DNA from: CAIVPM01 sp049242865
GTDB lineage: Bacteria > Bacteroidota > Bacteroidia > Chitinophagales > Chitinophagaceae
Assembly (NCBI GenBank): GCA_049242865.1
Contig: JBMLOR010000065.1
Span: forward strand, 1-64,000
Direction of reading: 5' to 3'
DNA: 64,000 bases
The notes below the pieces were generated by a model, which saw only the letters and a program-made list of their open reading frames with translations, made no database searches and was not told the DNA's origin. This document shows positions 23,096-32,554 of this stretch, in pieces (within the stretch, counting starts at the first letter, position 1; every line of letters begins with the position of its first letter). A program made the translations under genes and the position numbers.

Positions 23096-24472
23096 TTATT
23101 TTCCTTTACCTGAAATAATGATTCTTAAAGTGTGAATCATTATTTTAAAATCTAATAAAAGCGATGCATTTTCAATATAAATTAAATCGTATTGCATTCG
23201 TTCAATCATTTCATCTACATTTTCGGCATAGCCAAATTGAACCATTCCCCAACTTGTTAAACCTGGTTTTACCTTGTGTAAATAAGCATAGTATGGAGTG
23301 CGTTGTTGTATAAGATCGATAAAGAATTTTCTTTCGGGCCTAGGGCCAACAATACACATATCGCCTTTTAAAATATTATATAGCTGAGGCAGTTCGTCCA
23401 ATCTCCATTTACGCATTATTTTCCCCCATTTAGTGATACGATTATCATGATCACTACTTAATAATGGCTCGTTAGTTTCGGCATTTTCAATCATGCTTCT
23501 AAACTTATAAATAGTAAATGCTCTACCTTTTAATCCAATTCTTTCTTGAGTATAAAAAATATTTCCTTTAGAGGATAATTTAGTTTTTATGGCGATGATT
23601 AAAAGAAAAGGACTTAAAATTATTAGGGAGCAAAGCGAAAAAACAACATCTATTAATCTTTTTATGTTATGTTGCCAATGCTCCATAGGGCTTGTATCTA
23701 AATCAATCAATGTGGCTCCTAAAACATTACTAGTTTTTACAGATCCTGAAATAATATCTACTACACTTGGTACAATTTTTATTTCTACATCTTTAAGAGC
23801 AAGTTGGGTAATTATATCTTCTGTAATTTTTTTAAATTCTTTAGGTAAAGCAATAACAATGATGTTAATATTGTGTTTTGCAATAATTTCTGAAAGTTGA
23901 TTAAGTGTGCCAATAATAGTACCAACACTGTTGTGTTGGATGGATTCAACTTCAATAAATCCTAAAATTTTATAGCCTAAGTAGTTATAGTTTTTTGCAA
24001 TTTCTTTTGAAATTTTTTTTGCTTCAATGCCTGTACCAATAATTGCTGTATTAAAATATATTTTGTGGTGTACAATGAGTTTTTTTACATAGATTAAAAT
24101 TATCCATCTTCCCAAAAAAAATAAACTAGCAGTGCAGATATAAAGTAATAATAAAGTGGAATAATGCTCTACATCGGCAATAATTTTTTTACTAAATAGT
24201 AAATAAATAAAGATTAGAGTGCAACCGAAGCCTGTAAAAAGTACAGTGCTAGAGAGCTCGCTTAGTCTAGATTTTTTATGTATGGGTAAACTGTAAGTAC
24301 CAAGAATTAGAAATAAAGCAAGCCAAAAAAAAGGCACAATAAAAACTGTTTGAACAAATCCAAAATCAATGTTTAAGCAATTATTACAACAAATGCTATA
24401 CAATAGCCAACTAGCACAAGCCATGATGTAATCTATGGCTACATACCACGATATGTGAATGCTTTTTGGCAC
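23096..24472 (-). CDS. Polyprenyl-phosphate sugar-phosphotransferase (exopolysaccharide initiating transferase)
   Basis: A 458-residue inner-membrane enzyme of the WcaJ/WbaP type that loads the first sugar-1-phosphate onto undecaprenyl phosphate. Four N-terminal helices (about 8-125) precede a Rossmann-like CoA-binding-type domain (about 140-250, AIIGTGIEAKKIS). A further helix (about 275-295) and the catalytic bacterial sugar transferase domain follow: FYTQERIGLKGRAFTIYKFR, then WRLDELPQLYNILKGDM and GPRPERKFF. Length is typical. It follows the Gfo/Idh/MocA oxidoreductase by 9 bases, so the pair probably acts in one glycan pathway. No other polysaccharide genes are adjacent. Confidence 0.9.
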   Translation of the reverse strand: MPKSIHISWYVAIDYIMACASWLLYSICCNNCLNIDFGFVQTVFIVPFFWLALFLILGTYSLPIHKKSRLSELSSTVLFTGFGCTLIFIYLLFSKKIIADVEHYSTLLLLYICTASLFFLGRWIILIYVKKLIVHHKIYFNTAIIGTGIEAKKISKEIAKNYNYLGYKILGFIEVESIQHNSVGTIIGTLNQLSEIIAKHNINIIVIALPKEFKKITEDIITQLALKDVEIKIVPSVVDIISGSVKTSNVLGATLIDLDTSPMEHWQHNIKRLIDVVFSLCSLIILSPFLLIIAIKTKLSSKGNIFYTQERIGLKGRAFTIYKFRSMIENAETNEPLLSSDHDNRITKWGKIMRKWRLDELPQLYNILKGDMCIVGPRPERKFFIDLIQQRTPYYAYLHKVKPGLTSWGMVQFGYAENVDEMIERMQYDLIYIENASLLLDFKIMIHTLRIIISGKGK

Positions 24473-24481
24473 TAATTAAAC

Positions 24482-25456
24482 TTATTGTACTATGGTGTTT
24501 TTACCAATTTTTTGTAGAATTTGATGTGCAACTTCCATGGCAAGATAACCATCAATTTCTGTAACAGCAGTTTGAGTATTGTTGTTGATGCTGTGAACAA
24601 AACTTTGCAATTCTTCTTTAATGGCATTATTAGCTTCAATAGATGGATTAGTAACAGCGATAGTTTTTTTGCCATTATTGGTTTCTACATCAAACGAAAA
24701 TGCATTTACATCTTCGGGTTGTTTTATTTTAATTACTTCGGCTTTTTTGTCTAAAAAATCAATACCTATATAAGCATCTTTTTGAAAAATTCTCATTTTA
24801 CGCATTTTTTTCATGCTAATTCTACTGCTAGTAAGATTGGCCACACATCCATTATTAAACTCAATTCTAACATTTGCAATGTCAGGTGTATCTGTCATAA
24901 CTGCAACACCACTTGCATGAATTGCTTTTACTGAGCTTTTTACAAGGCTTAGAATGATATCAATATCGTGAATCATTAAATCTAAAATTACACTTACTTC
25001 TGTACCTCTTGGGTTAAATTGTGCTAAACGATGCACTTCAATAAACATTGGATTAAGAGGCATTTGTTTAATTGCCAAGTAAGCAGGATTAAAACGTTCA
25101 ACATGTCCAACTTGCATTTTTACTCCAGCTTCATTTATCATAGAAACTAAACGTTTAGCTTCATCCATAGTGTGTGCTAAAGGTTTTTCTACAAAAACGT
25201 GTTTGCCTTTTCGAATGGCTTCCATACAAAGTGCATAATGTTCATTTGTAGGAACTACAATGTCAACAATATCAACATTTGATATTAGTTTTTCGGCAGT
25301 TTCGTAACGTTCAATTCCATACTCTTTTGCTACTTTTTTGGCATTGTCATCATCAATATCAACAAATCCAACTAAGGTTATGCCTTCAATTTCTTTCCAA
25401 TTGTTTAAATGAAATTTTCCTAAATGACCTGCACCTATTACGCCTACTTTCAACAT
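24482..25456 (-). CDS. Gfo/Idh/MocA-family oxidoreductase
   Basis: A 324-residue NAD(P)-dependent dehydrogenase. The N-terminal Rossmann fold begins KVGVIGAGHLGKFHLNNW. The family lysine motif EKPLAHTMDEAKRL, then GHVERFNPA and the C-terminal substrate domain with LDLMIHDIDIILSL, are all present. Relatives oxidise nucleotide sugars, for example at C3 of UDP-GlcNAc-type substrates. Coupling to a sugar transferase 9 bases downstream supports a nucleotide-sugar substrate here, but the exact one is not visible. A -7-like element TACATTTG lies 20 bases upstream (25477-25484). Confidence 0.88.
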   Translation of the reverse strand: MLKVGVIGAGHLGKFHLNNWKEIEGITLVGFVDIDDDNAKKVAKEYGIERYETAEKLISNVDIVDIVVPTNEHYALCMEAIRKGKHVFVEKPLAHTMDEAKRLVSMINEAGVKMQVGHVERFNPAYLAIKQMPLNPMFIEVHRLAQFNPRGTEVSVILDLMIHDIDIILSLVKSSVKAIHASGVAVMTDTPDIANVRIEFNNGCVANLTSSRISMKKMRKMRIFQKDAYIGIDFLDKKAEVIKIKQPEDVNAFSFDVETNNGKKTIAVTNPSIEANNAIKEELQSFVHSINNNTQTAVTEIDGYLAMEVAHQILQKIGKNTIVQ

Positions 25457-25476
25457 AAAAAAATAATTATAGTTGG

Positions 25477-25484
25477 CAAATGTA
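25477..25484 (-). promoter_or_regulatory. Bacteroidota -7 element upstream of the oxidoreductase
   Basis: The minus strand reads TACATTTG, an exact match to TAnnTTTG, 20 bases before the ATG at 25456. I see no good -33 TTG at the usual spacing, so confidence is moderate. Confidence 0.45.
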
Positions 25485-25528
25485 ACATAAAAAAAATCCT
25501 CTGAATTTTAAATAATACACATTAAATA

Positions 25529-26782
25529 CTACAAAAAGTTTGGTAATAAAAATCCTAAGCTTAAACAAGCAATTACTATAAAAGGGGCTGCAACTTTGGT
25601 AAATTGTAAGCAACCAAATGTTCCAAAAACTATTAATAAATCTATTACAATAGTTGAACCATTGGTTATTTGATTAAAAATTAAATCTTTAAGCAAATAA
25701 AAAATAGACCCTACCATTATACCCACAATAACAGCATTTATGCCTTCTAATGATCTATAAATTACTGCATATTTTTTTAAATTATGCCAAATAGGATAAA
25801 AGAAAAGTACCAGCAAGGCACTAGGTAAAAATATACCAATTGTACCTAAAATACAGCCTAGTGTTTGTAGCCATTTACTATCTGTTGGTTGCATAAGCAT
25901 GCCACCTGTATACGAACTAATACTAAAAACTGGCCCAGGAATTGCCCTAACCATTCCATAGCCTGTAAGAAAATCTTCTTTATCCATTTTTAATACATCA
26001 CGTTCTGTATTACTTGGGCGTACAACATATTGCTCATACATTAAAGGCAACAGTACATCACCACCACCAAAAACTAAGCTCCCGAATCTATAATTATTTT
26101 CAAAGAGGTTAAGTGGCTTTTTGCTGCTCCAATTGTTGTTGGTAGCTGTTTCACTAAAATAACCTGCTAATACAAATAAGCCTAGAAAAATGAAAATGTT
26201 ACCCCATTTAATTTTTTTTGGTGTTTCTCCAATTTGAGGAATACGCTTGTTGCTAAAATTTGTAGCTACACTTGCAGTAAGAATAAGTGCAGGAAAAACC
26301 CAAGGTGAAGTAAAAAATAAAAAAGTTGCAATAGCACCTATCCATAAAATTACATATGTGATGGTATTTTTAATACTTATTTTAAACATTCTAAATGCTG
26401 TATATATTATAAAACCAATGGCCATTGGTTGTATAAAACGAAACGCACCTAAAGAAATGTGATTATTTTTTAGATAATGAATTAAAAAAGAAAAACCACC
26501 CATAATAACACTTGCTGGCGTAATCCAAATAATTAATGTAATGATGGCTAAAGGAATGCCTCCTCGTTTATAACCAATTAGCATTAAGGTTTGGGTTGAA
26601 GATGCACCAGGAAGCATATTGCAAAAGCTAGTAAAATCTAAAAGTTCTTTTTCTGTAACATCTCTGCGTTTGTGCACAAAGCTTTTGAGCATCATTCCAT
26701 AATGACCATTTGGCCCACCAAAGGCTGTAATACTATACAGTAAAACTTGTTGTAAAAACGGAATATGACGAATCAAAACCAT
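25529..26782 (-). CDS. chrA: Chromate transporter ChrA
   Basis: An inner-membrane chromate efflux protein of the two-domain CHR family, 417 residues from the chosen start. The first half has VLLYSITAFGGPNGHYGMML and LPGASSTQTLMLIGYKRGG. The second half repeats the pattern with FGSLVFGGGDVLLPLMYEQ and GYGMVRAIPGPVFSISSYTG. About ten helices alternate with short loops. The frame could open at TTG 26863, but that codon lies inside the terminator of the susCD genes. The ATG at 26782 gives the family N-terminus MVLIRHIPFLQQVLLYS. No chrB-like regulator is adjacent. Confidence 0.9.
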   Translation of the reverse strand: MVLIRHIPFLQQVLLYSITAFGGPNGHYGMMLKSFVHKRRDVTEKELLDFTSFCNMLPGASSTQTLMLIGYKRGGIPLAIITLIIWITPASVIMGGFSFLIHYLKNNHISLGAFRFIQPMAIGFIIYTAFRMFKISIKNTITYVILWIGAIATFLFFTSPWVFPALILTASVATNFSNKRIPQIGETPKKIKWGNIFIFLGLFVLAGYFSETATNNNWSSKKPLNLFENNYRFGSLVFGGGDVLLPLMYEQYVVRPSNTERDVLKMDKEDFLTGYGMVRAIPGPVFSISSYTGGMLMQPTDSKWLQTLGCILGTIGIFLPSALLVLFFYPIWHNLKKYAVIYRSLEGINAVIVGIMVGSIFYLLKDLIFNQITNGSTIVIDLLIVFGTFGCLQFTKVAAPFIVIACLSLGFLLPNFL

Positions 26783-26846
26783 AGGCTTTAAAACAATCGA
26801 AATTTTAGTGCCATAAAGAAAAGGATTTTTTGTATTGGGATAATAA

Positions 26847-26885
26847 AAAAGAGGCTGCTTCAAAAAAATTGAAACAGCCTCTTTT
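26847..26885 (-). terminator. Strong intrinsic terminator after susD
   Basis: The arms at 26847-26861 and 26871-26885 pair over 15 bp with a 9-base loop. The one non-Watson-Crick position is a G-U pair only in the minus-strand RNA, and T-runs follow on that strand. It ends the susC-susD transcript and separates it from chrA. Confidence 0.85.
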
Positions 26886-26907
26886 AAAAGAAAATTTAAT
26901 AAAACTA

Positions 26908-28338
26908 CTATTGATTAGGAGTCATTAAACTATTGTATAATAATTCTGATGCAGGTATTGGCCATACATAAGGTACTGTTGTAGGTAATACAGCAGCAAC
27001 GCTACTTTTTGCAGGAAAGGCAATGTTTTGACGTAAAATATCTAAACTTCTTAAGCCCTCACCTAAAAACTCTATTCTTCTTTCGTTTAAAATAGCAGTG
27101 ATTAAATCAGCGTTTGTTAAAGGTGCTAATGTTACACCAGCATCGCTACGTTGACGAACTGCATTTAACAAAGCTAAAGCACGTGCATCTACACCAGTTG
27201 TATTAGTACGTGCTAAAGCTTCAGCTAAATTAAGCATTACTTCAGCATATCTAATTACAGGAACATAGTTGTCGTTATCTGAATTAAATTTAGAATATCT
27301 AAATGGAGCAGTAGTATTTACCACTAAAGCTCTACGAGCATCAGCAGTTCTCCAACCAACATCTGCTAAAATGCCAGAAGGATTTAATGCAAACTCAGCA
27401 TTTTGGTAACTTGCCATACCGTTTTGAGTACCTGGTGCATTTAAAACTGTCATTGGAAAACTAAAAATACTTTCAGTAGTATTATATGTTCTAAATGTAG
27501 TCAAGAAAGTTGCATTTAATCTATGGGCAACTCCACTAGGGGCTACAAAAGGTGCAGAAGCTGGAACTAGTTTGTTAGCTTCTATAATTACACTATCCCA
27601 ACGACCAACATGCATAAATACACGAGTTTTTAAAGCAATAGCTGCATTACGATGTGCACGAACTGTGTTGCTATCGTTTGTACCCATGTAGCTTAATGGT
27701 AAGTTAGCTTCTGCAAAATGTAAATCGTTAATAATTGCACGATAAACTTCTGCAACTGTTGCTCTTTTTAAAGCTGCACCAGCATTACTTGTATTAGCCA
27801 CTAAACGTAAAGGAATACCTTCACTTGCACCATTATCTGCATTAAAAGGACGACGACCATAGAAATTTAGTAAGTGAAAATGTGCTAAAGCACGGCAAAA
27901 TCTTGCCTCAGCTCTAAATCTATTTGCTAAACTAGCACTTACAACAGTTGGGTTTGCATCTAAACCAGCAATTAAAACATTTGCTCTGTTAATTGCAGAA
28001 TAACCAGCATTCCATTGATTTTCTACTTGGTTGTCAGTTGAAATTAGAGAGAAGTTCCAAACCCCTAAAGCAGTAACGCCATTACCTGTTACATTAACCC
28101 AATCTTCACCTCTAACATCGTGGTAGGTGTTAGTACGACCACCTAAAAAGTTTCCATTTTTCATTCCACCATATACACCAAATACTTGTTGCATAATACG
28201 ATCTGGTGTAGAAAATGCACTAGCATCGCTCAATACTGTTTGAGGTACTGGGCTTAAAGATTCTTTGCGGCACGAGCTGAACATAGTTACTGTAGCAGCC
28301 ATTGCAACAAAGATTGTTTTTTTATTTAAATATTTCAT
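26908..28338 (-). CDS. SusD/RagB-family nutrient-binding lipoprotein
   Basis: A 476-residue outer-surface lipoprotein with lipobox FSSC (Cys23), which docks on the SusC porin next to it and captures a carbohydrate or other nutrient. The N-terminal SusD-like region includes ESLSPVPQTVLSDASAF. TPR-type helices carry FRAEARFCRALAHFHLLNFYG, and the C-terminal block has YAEVMLNLAEALAR and ILNERRIEFLGEGLRSLDI. Its start lies 25 bases after the susC stop. The pair lacks an adjacent hydrolase, sulfatase or sensor, so the nutrient cannot be inferred. Confidence 0.95.
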   Translation of the reverse strand: MKYLNKKTIFVAMAATVTMFSSCRKESLSPVPQTVLSDASAFSTPDRIMQQVFGVYGGMKNGNFLGGRTNTYHDVRGEDWVNVTGNGVTALGVWNFSLISTDNQVENQWNAGYSAINRANVLIAGLDANPTVVSASLANRFRAEARFCRALAHFHLLNFYGRRPFNADNGASEGIPLRLVANTSNAGAALKRATVAEVYRAIINDLHFAEANLPLSYMGTNDSNTVRAHRNAAIALKTRVFMHVGRWDSVIIEANKLVPASAPFVAPSGVAHRLNATFLTTFRTYNTTESIFSFPMTVLNAPGTQNGMASYQNAEFALNPSGILADVGWRTADARRALVVNTTAPFRYSKFNSDNDNYVPVIRYAEVMLNLAEALARTNTTGVDARALALLNAVRQRSDAGVTLAPLTNADLITAILNERRIEFLGEGLRSLDILRQNIAFPAKSSVAAVLPTTVPYVWPIPASELLYNSLMTPNQ

Positions 28339-28363
28339 TTGTTAATTTTTTAAAGTTCAAAAT

Positions 28364-31300
28364 TTAGAAACCTACATTAATACCAACTGTAACTGTACGT
28401 GCTTGACCAATTGTATTTCTGTCTACACTTGGAGTTAAAGCAGCTGCACCATTTGAAGAAATTTCTGGGTCTGCACCAGGGTATTTAGTAATGATGAATG
28501 GATTAAATGCTTGTACATAAAAACGTGCTGAACTTATTTTTACTTTTTCCATAATTTTTGTTGGAACAGTGTAACCAAAAGTTAAAGAACGACATCTTAC
28601 AAAATCGCCATTGAACAAATTGGCTGTCATTGGTAGTGCACTACCGTTTGAAATATTATCATTAAATACAATTCTAGGAACCGTGCTGATATCACCTGGT
28701 TTTCTCCATCTATTTAAAACTTCTGTTGAATTGTTCCAGAAACGTTGGTCTAATAAACCAGCTCTACTTCCAAAATAAACATCATTACCAAAGCTAAAAT
28801 ACATGTCAATACCAAAGTCAAATTCTTTCCAGCTTACATTACTTTGGAAACCACCAAATAAAGTAGGCAAAGCATTTCCTGCAATTATACCATCTCTTGA
28901 AAGGTCAATAGCTGGTGCCACTAAGCCATTATCTCTAAATGTCCATCTACTTGCAGCAACAGGGTTAGAAAAGTCAAATAAAACTTCTCTTCCGGCAGCA
29001 TTAACTAAAATTCTTCTACCTGTTGCAGGGTCAACACCATTGCTTTTTACTAAGAAGAAAGTACCAATTGAGTTACCTGGACGAGTAATATTTGTACGCT
29101 CTAAACCTGTAATACCTACTATTTCTGGTACACCAGGAGCTAATGATGTTACTTCGTTTTTAAGTGTTGCAAAATTGAAACCAACACTCCATCTAAAGTC
29201 TTTTTTATCGATTATTCTAGCATTAATTCCTAACTCAATACCACTATTTGTCATGTTAGCAGCATTAGCTTGAATTGTATTTCCAGGAATACCCATTGAG
29301 CCAGGAGTTGGAACATCAATAATCAAATCACTAAGCTTAGTATTGTAATATCCAAATTCAACGCTAACTCTTCCTTTTAATGTGGTGAAGTTTAAACCAA
29401 AGTCTAACTTCTCACTTTTTTCCCATTGTAAATTATTGTTACCTGCTTGGTTAAAGAATAATGTTGGATTACCTAAACCATATTGTGCTGAGCTAAAAGT
29501 ACTTAAAGAAGCAAAGTTTCCTACAGCAGAAACGCTTCCTATTTTACCATAGCTACCACGTAATTTTACGTTATCAAAAATTTTGCTGATGCCACTATTT
29601 TTCCAAAAACCTTCTTCAGAAATTGAATAACCTACACTAGCACCATAGAAAGTTCCCCATTTTTTACCTTCTGCAAAAGCTGAGTAACCATCTCTACGAG
29701 CATTTACACTTAAATAGTATTTGTTTTTGTAGTTATAGTTTACTCTACCAAAGAAAGATAACAAATAGTTTTCTGTAATTAAGTTACCTACTGGATTATT
29801 GTTTGTAGTGAAATTGCCTTGATATTCATTAAAGAAATTATCTGCTAAAGCTTGACGGCTTGCTCCCCAACGATTGTTGTAGAATTTATTTTCTTCATGA
29901 CCAGCCAAAATTGTAAAATTATGTCTGTTGTTGTCTAAAGAAAAGTCGTAAGTTAACGTATTTTGAAAGTTTGTAAAATTTTGTTTGCTTACAATGTTAA
30001 ATGCTAAACCATCATCTGTTGTTGCAGTTGTTTGTATACCATCACCATGTAAAGCATTGTAAAAAGTTTTATCTTCTACAGTTTGATAATTTGCACCATA
30101 GGTACTTCTGTAATATAAACCTTTTGCAAGTTTTAATTCTAAATTTACATTAGCTACTAATTGATCTAATTCAGATGAAATAATATTTAAATCTCTAATC
30201 ATAACAGGGTTAACAAAACCAGAGTTAGTTAGGTTATTGTTTCTTCCAATTTGATTAAAGCTATTTCTTTGTACAGGATCGTCAATGCCAATAATATTGT
30301 AACGTCCATCAGCAGCATAAGGTGAAACGTTAGGGGCTGTTACAAATGCTAAACGAGCTGAACCAGCAGTACCAAATGCTCCACCAGGTAAAGAACCTGT
30401 GCTTGGAGAAAATGTTGTTCCTCTACTAAAATTGAAATTACCACCAATTTTTAAGTAGTTGTTTACTTTATTTTCAATATTCATACGCATTTGCATACGT
30501 TCGAATGTATTGGTTTGTAAAATACCCTCTTGTTTATTGTAGTTGGTGCTGAAAAAATATTTAGTATTTTCATTACCACCACTAACGCTTACATTGTGGT
30601 TTTGTTGAATCCCTGTTTGATAAATATGATCAGCCCATCTTGTATCAACTGGTTTACCATTCATGGTGCTTGCAAAAAATAATGGAGCACCAGCTGGTTG
30701 ACCACTACTATTTACATTGGCCTGATTTAAATTTACTAATGCTTCATTTTTAGTTGCTATATATTGATCGGCGTTTAATACTTCAAAAATATTAAAGGCT
30801 TTTGTCCAACCATAGCTAAAATCATAGCTAACTTTTGCTTTTCCGTTTTTACCTTTTTTTGTAGTAATGATCATTACACCGTTAGTAGCTCTACTACCAT
30901 AAATTGCGGTTGCAGAAGCATCTTTCAAAATTTGAATGTCTTCAATATCACCTGGATTTAAAGTTCCTAATGCATTATTAGCAGATAGGTTAGTTGATGC
31001 ATCACCTTGTAATGCAGGAACTCCATCAATAATAATTAATGGTTGGGAGCTACCTGATATAGAATTTATACCACGTACTCTTATAACTGCAGGGTTATTA
31101 AGTACACCATTTGGCAAACTTACGTTTACACCAACAGCTTTACCACTTAATGCTTGGTCGAAGCTTTGAACAGGAATGTCTTTGATATTATCACCCTTAA
31201 TAGAGGCGATACTACCAGTTACATCTTTTTTCTTTTGAGTACCATATCCCACTAAAACTACCTCGCCTAATGATTTATCTTCAGTTTTTAGCGAAATAGA

Positions 31301-31570
31301 AACATTGCTTGATGTTCCTAAGGCAGCAGTGTAATCTTCAAATCCAATAGAGCTGAAGGTTAATTTTTTAACTGTGGTTGGCACAGTTAATGAATAGTTT
31401 CCGCCATTATCGGTGATAGTTTTTTTATCGGAACCTACAGCTTTTACTGTAACGCCCGAAACTCCAACACCTTTCTCGTCAGTTACTTTTCCAGTAACTG
31501 TACGATTTTGAGCAGAAACACTTGAAACTAGAAGCATCATAGCTCCTAAGAAACTCAGAAATTTTCTCAT
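28364..31570 (-). CDS. SusC/RagA-family TonB-linked outer-membrane transporter
   Basis: A 1068-residue TonB-dependent transporter. Order: signal peptide (MRKFLSFLGAMMLLVSSVSAQ), carboxypeptidase-regulatory-like domain (about 22-105), plug domain with the SusC signature (VVLVGYGTQKKKDVTGSIAS, QPLIIIDGVPAL, ILKDASATAIYGSRATNGVM), then a 22-stranded barrel ending in an aromatic C-terminus (GINVGF). It works with the SusD lipoprotein downstream to import large substrates. It is divergent from a short-chain dehydrogenase. No sigma/anti-sigma pair or regulator is adjacent. Confidence 0.96.
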   Translation of the reverse strand: MRKFLSFLGAMMLLVSSVSAQNRTVTGKVTDEKGVGVSGVTVKAVGSDKKTITDNGGNYSLTVPTTVKKLTFSSIGFEDYTAALGTSSNVSISLKTEDKSLGEVVLVGYGTQKKKDVTGSIASIKGDNIKDIPVQSFDQALSGKAVGVNVSLPNGVLNNPAVIRVRGINSISGSSQPLIIIDGVPALQGDASTNLSANNALGTLNPGDIEDIQILKDASATAIYGSRATNGVMIITTKKGKNGKAKVSYDFSYGWTKAFNIFEVLNADQYIATKNEALVNLNQANVNSSGQPAGAPLFFASTMNGKPVDTRWADHIYQTGIQQNHNVSVSGGNENTKYFFSTNYNKQEGILQTNTFERMQMRMNIENKVNNYLKIGGNFNFSRGTTFSPSTGSLPGGAFGTAGSARLAFVTAPNVSPYAADGRYNIIGIDDPVQRNSFNQIGRNNNLTNSGFVNPVMIRDLNIISSELDQLVANVNLELKLAKGLYYRSTYGANYQTVEDKTFYNALHGDGIQTTATTDDGLAFNIVSKQNFTNFQNTLTYDFSLDNNRHNFTILAGHEENKFYNNRWGASRQALADNFFNEYQGNFTTNNNPVGNLITENYLLSFFGRVNYNYKNKYYLSVNARRDGYSAFAEGKKWGTFYGASVGYSISEEGFWKNSGISKIFDNVKLRGSYGKIGSVSAVGNFASLSTFSSAQYGLGNPTLFFNQAGNNNLQWEKSEKLDFGLNFTTLKGRVSVEFGYYNTKLSDLIIDVPTPGSMGIPGNTIQANAANMTNSGIELGINARIIDKKDFRWSVGFNFATLKNEVTSLAPGVPEIVGITGLERTNITRPGNSIGTFFLVKSNGVDPATGRRILVNAAGREVLFDFSNPVAASRWTFRDNGLVAPAIDLSRDGIIAGNALPTLFGGFQSNVSWKEFDFGIDMYFSFGNDVYFGSRAGLLDQRFWNNSTEVLNRWRKPGDISTVPRIVFNDNISNGSALPMTANLFNGDFVRCRSLTFGYTVPTKIMEKVKISSARFYVQAFNPFIITKYPGADPEISSNGAAALTPSVDRNTIGQARTVTVGINVGF

Positions 31571-31694
31571 GTTTTATAAATTTTTAGATTTCAAATAAAA
31601 ATGAAACACCAAAAAAGCTGCATCTCCCAACTTATTTTCCCTTTTCAGTAAATCCCGGTTTTTCAATTCTTAAAGCCTATTAGCCATTTACCCA

Positions 31695-31702
31695 TACTTT
31701 TG
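31695..31702 (+). promoter_or_regulatory. Bacteroidota -7 element upstream of the short-chain dehydrogenase
   Basis: TACTTTTG matches TAnnTTTG exactly and ends 22 bases before the ATG at 31725, a suitable distance. A -33 element is not clear. Confidence 0.45.
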
Positions 31703-31724
31703 ACCAATCATAATAATTTAAAAA

Positions 31725-32540
31725 ATGTTTGCCAATAAAACTATTTTTATAACTGGTGCAACAAGAGGTATCGGTAAAGCCATTGCTTTAAAACTGGCTA
31801 AGGAAGGTGCTAATATTGTTATAGCTGCCAAAAGTGTAGAGGAAAATCCCAAGCTAGGAGGTACAATTTTTACTGCAGCTCAAGAAATAGAAGCTGCAGG
31901 CGGAAAAGCATTACCATTGCAAGTTGACATTAGATTCGAGGAACAAATAAAAGCGGCTGTGCAAAAAGCTGCAGAGCATTTTGGCGGAATTGACGTATTA
32001 ATTAATAATGCCTCAGCTATTCAACTTACTGGTACTTTGCAAACAGATGCCAAAAAGTTCGATTTAATGCACGACATAAATGTACGAGGCACATTTTTAA
32101 TGACACAAGCTTGTTTGCCATATCTACAAAAAAGTAGCCATGCACACATTCTTACTTTATCGCCTCCTATCAATTTAATAAATAAATGGATGTCGCCACA
32201 CATTGCTTATACCTTGAGTAAATTTAATATGAGTATGATGGCATTGGCATGGGCTGGCGAATTTAAAAACGATAATATTGCTAGTAATGCATTATGGCCA
32301 AAAACCACTATTGATACAGCTGCAGTAAGAAATTTATTAGGTGGTGAAGCCTTGGCTAAAATGAGTAGAACGGTTGATATTATTGCTGATGCAGCTTATT
32401 ATATACTTAGCAAAAAAAATCTGGAGTATACAGGTAATACATTCATTGATGAAGATGTATTGGCTAAAGAAGGAATTACCGATTTAAGTAATTATAGCGT
32501 TGTTCCGGGGGCAACTTTATTTCAAGATTTATTTGTGTAA
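31725..32540 (+). CDS. Short-chain dehydrogenase/reductase, HSDL2-like
   Basis: A 271-residue NAD(P)-dependent oxidoreductase. The cofactor motif is FITGATRGIGKAIALKLAKEGA, shown here by its TGATRGIG core near residues 10-17. NNAS follows at about 90-93, and the catalytic YTLSK motif (YxxxK) lies within PHIAYTLSKF. The insert AAKSVEENPKLGGTIFTAAQ and the C-terminal GNTFIDEDVLAKEG are typical of hydroxysteroid-dehydrogenase-like protein 2 relatives. The substrate is unknown. Same-strand DUF3667 follows 14 bases later, without an obvious functional link. Confidence 0.88.
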   Translation: MFANKTIFITGATRGIGKAIALKLAKEGANIVIAAKSVEENPKLGGTIFTAAQEIEAAGGKALPLQVDIRFEEQIKAAVQKAAEHFGGIDVLINNASAIQLTGTLQTDAKKFDLMHDINVRGTFLMTQACLPYLQKSSHAHILTLSPPINLINKWMSPHIAYTLSKFNMSMMALAWAGEFKNDNIASNALWPKTTIDTAAVRNLLGGEALAKMSRTVDIIADAAYYILSKKNLEYTGNTFIDEDVLAKEGITDLSNYSVVPGATLFQDLFV

Positions 32541-32554
32541 ATTTTTTAATTATT

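Noticed and set aside
26783..26863. Earlier TTG start for chrA
   Set aside because: The added codons run through the susCD terminator and do not match the family N-terminus.
28803..29273. Open frame of 156 codons on the plus strand inside susC
   Set aside because: It lies antisense to a fully supported transporter, has no recognisable domain, and such shadows are expected in this codon usage. The same applies to the other long opposite-strand frames inside alaS, susC, asmA and the CHU_C-type gene.
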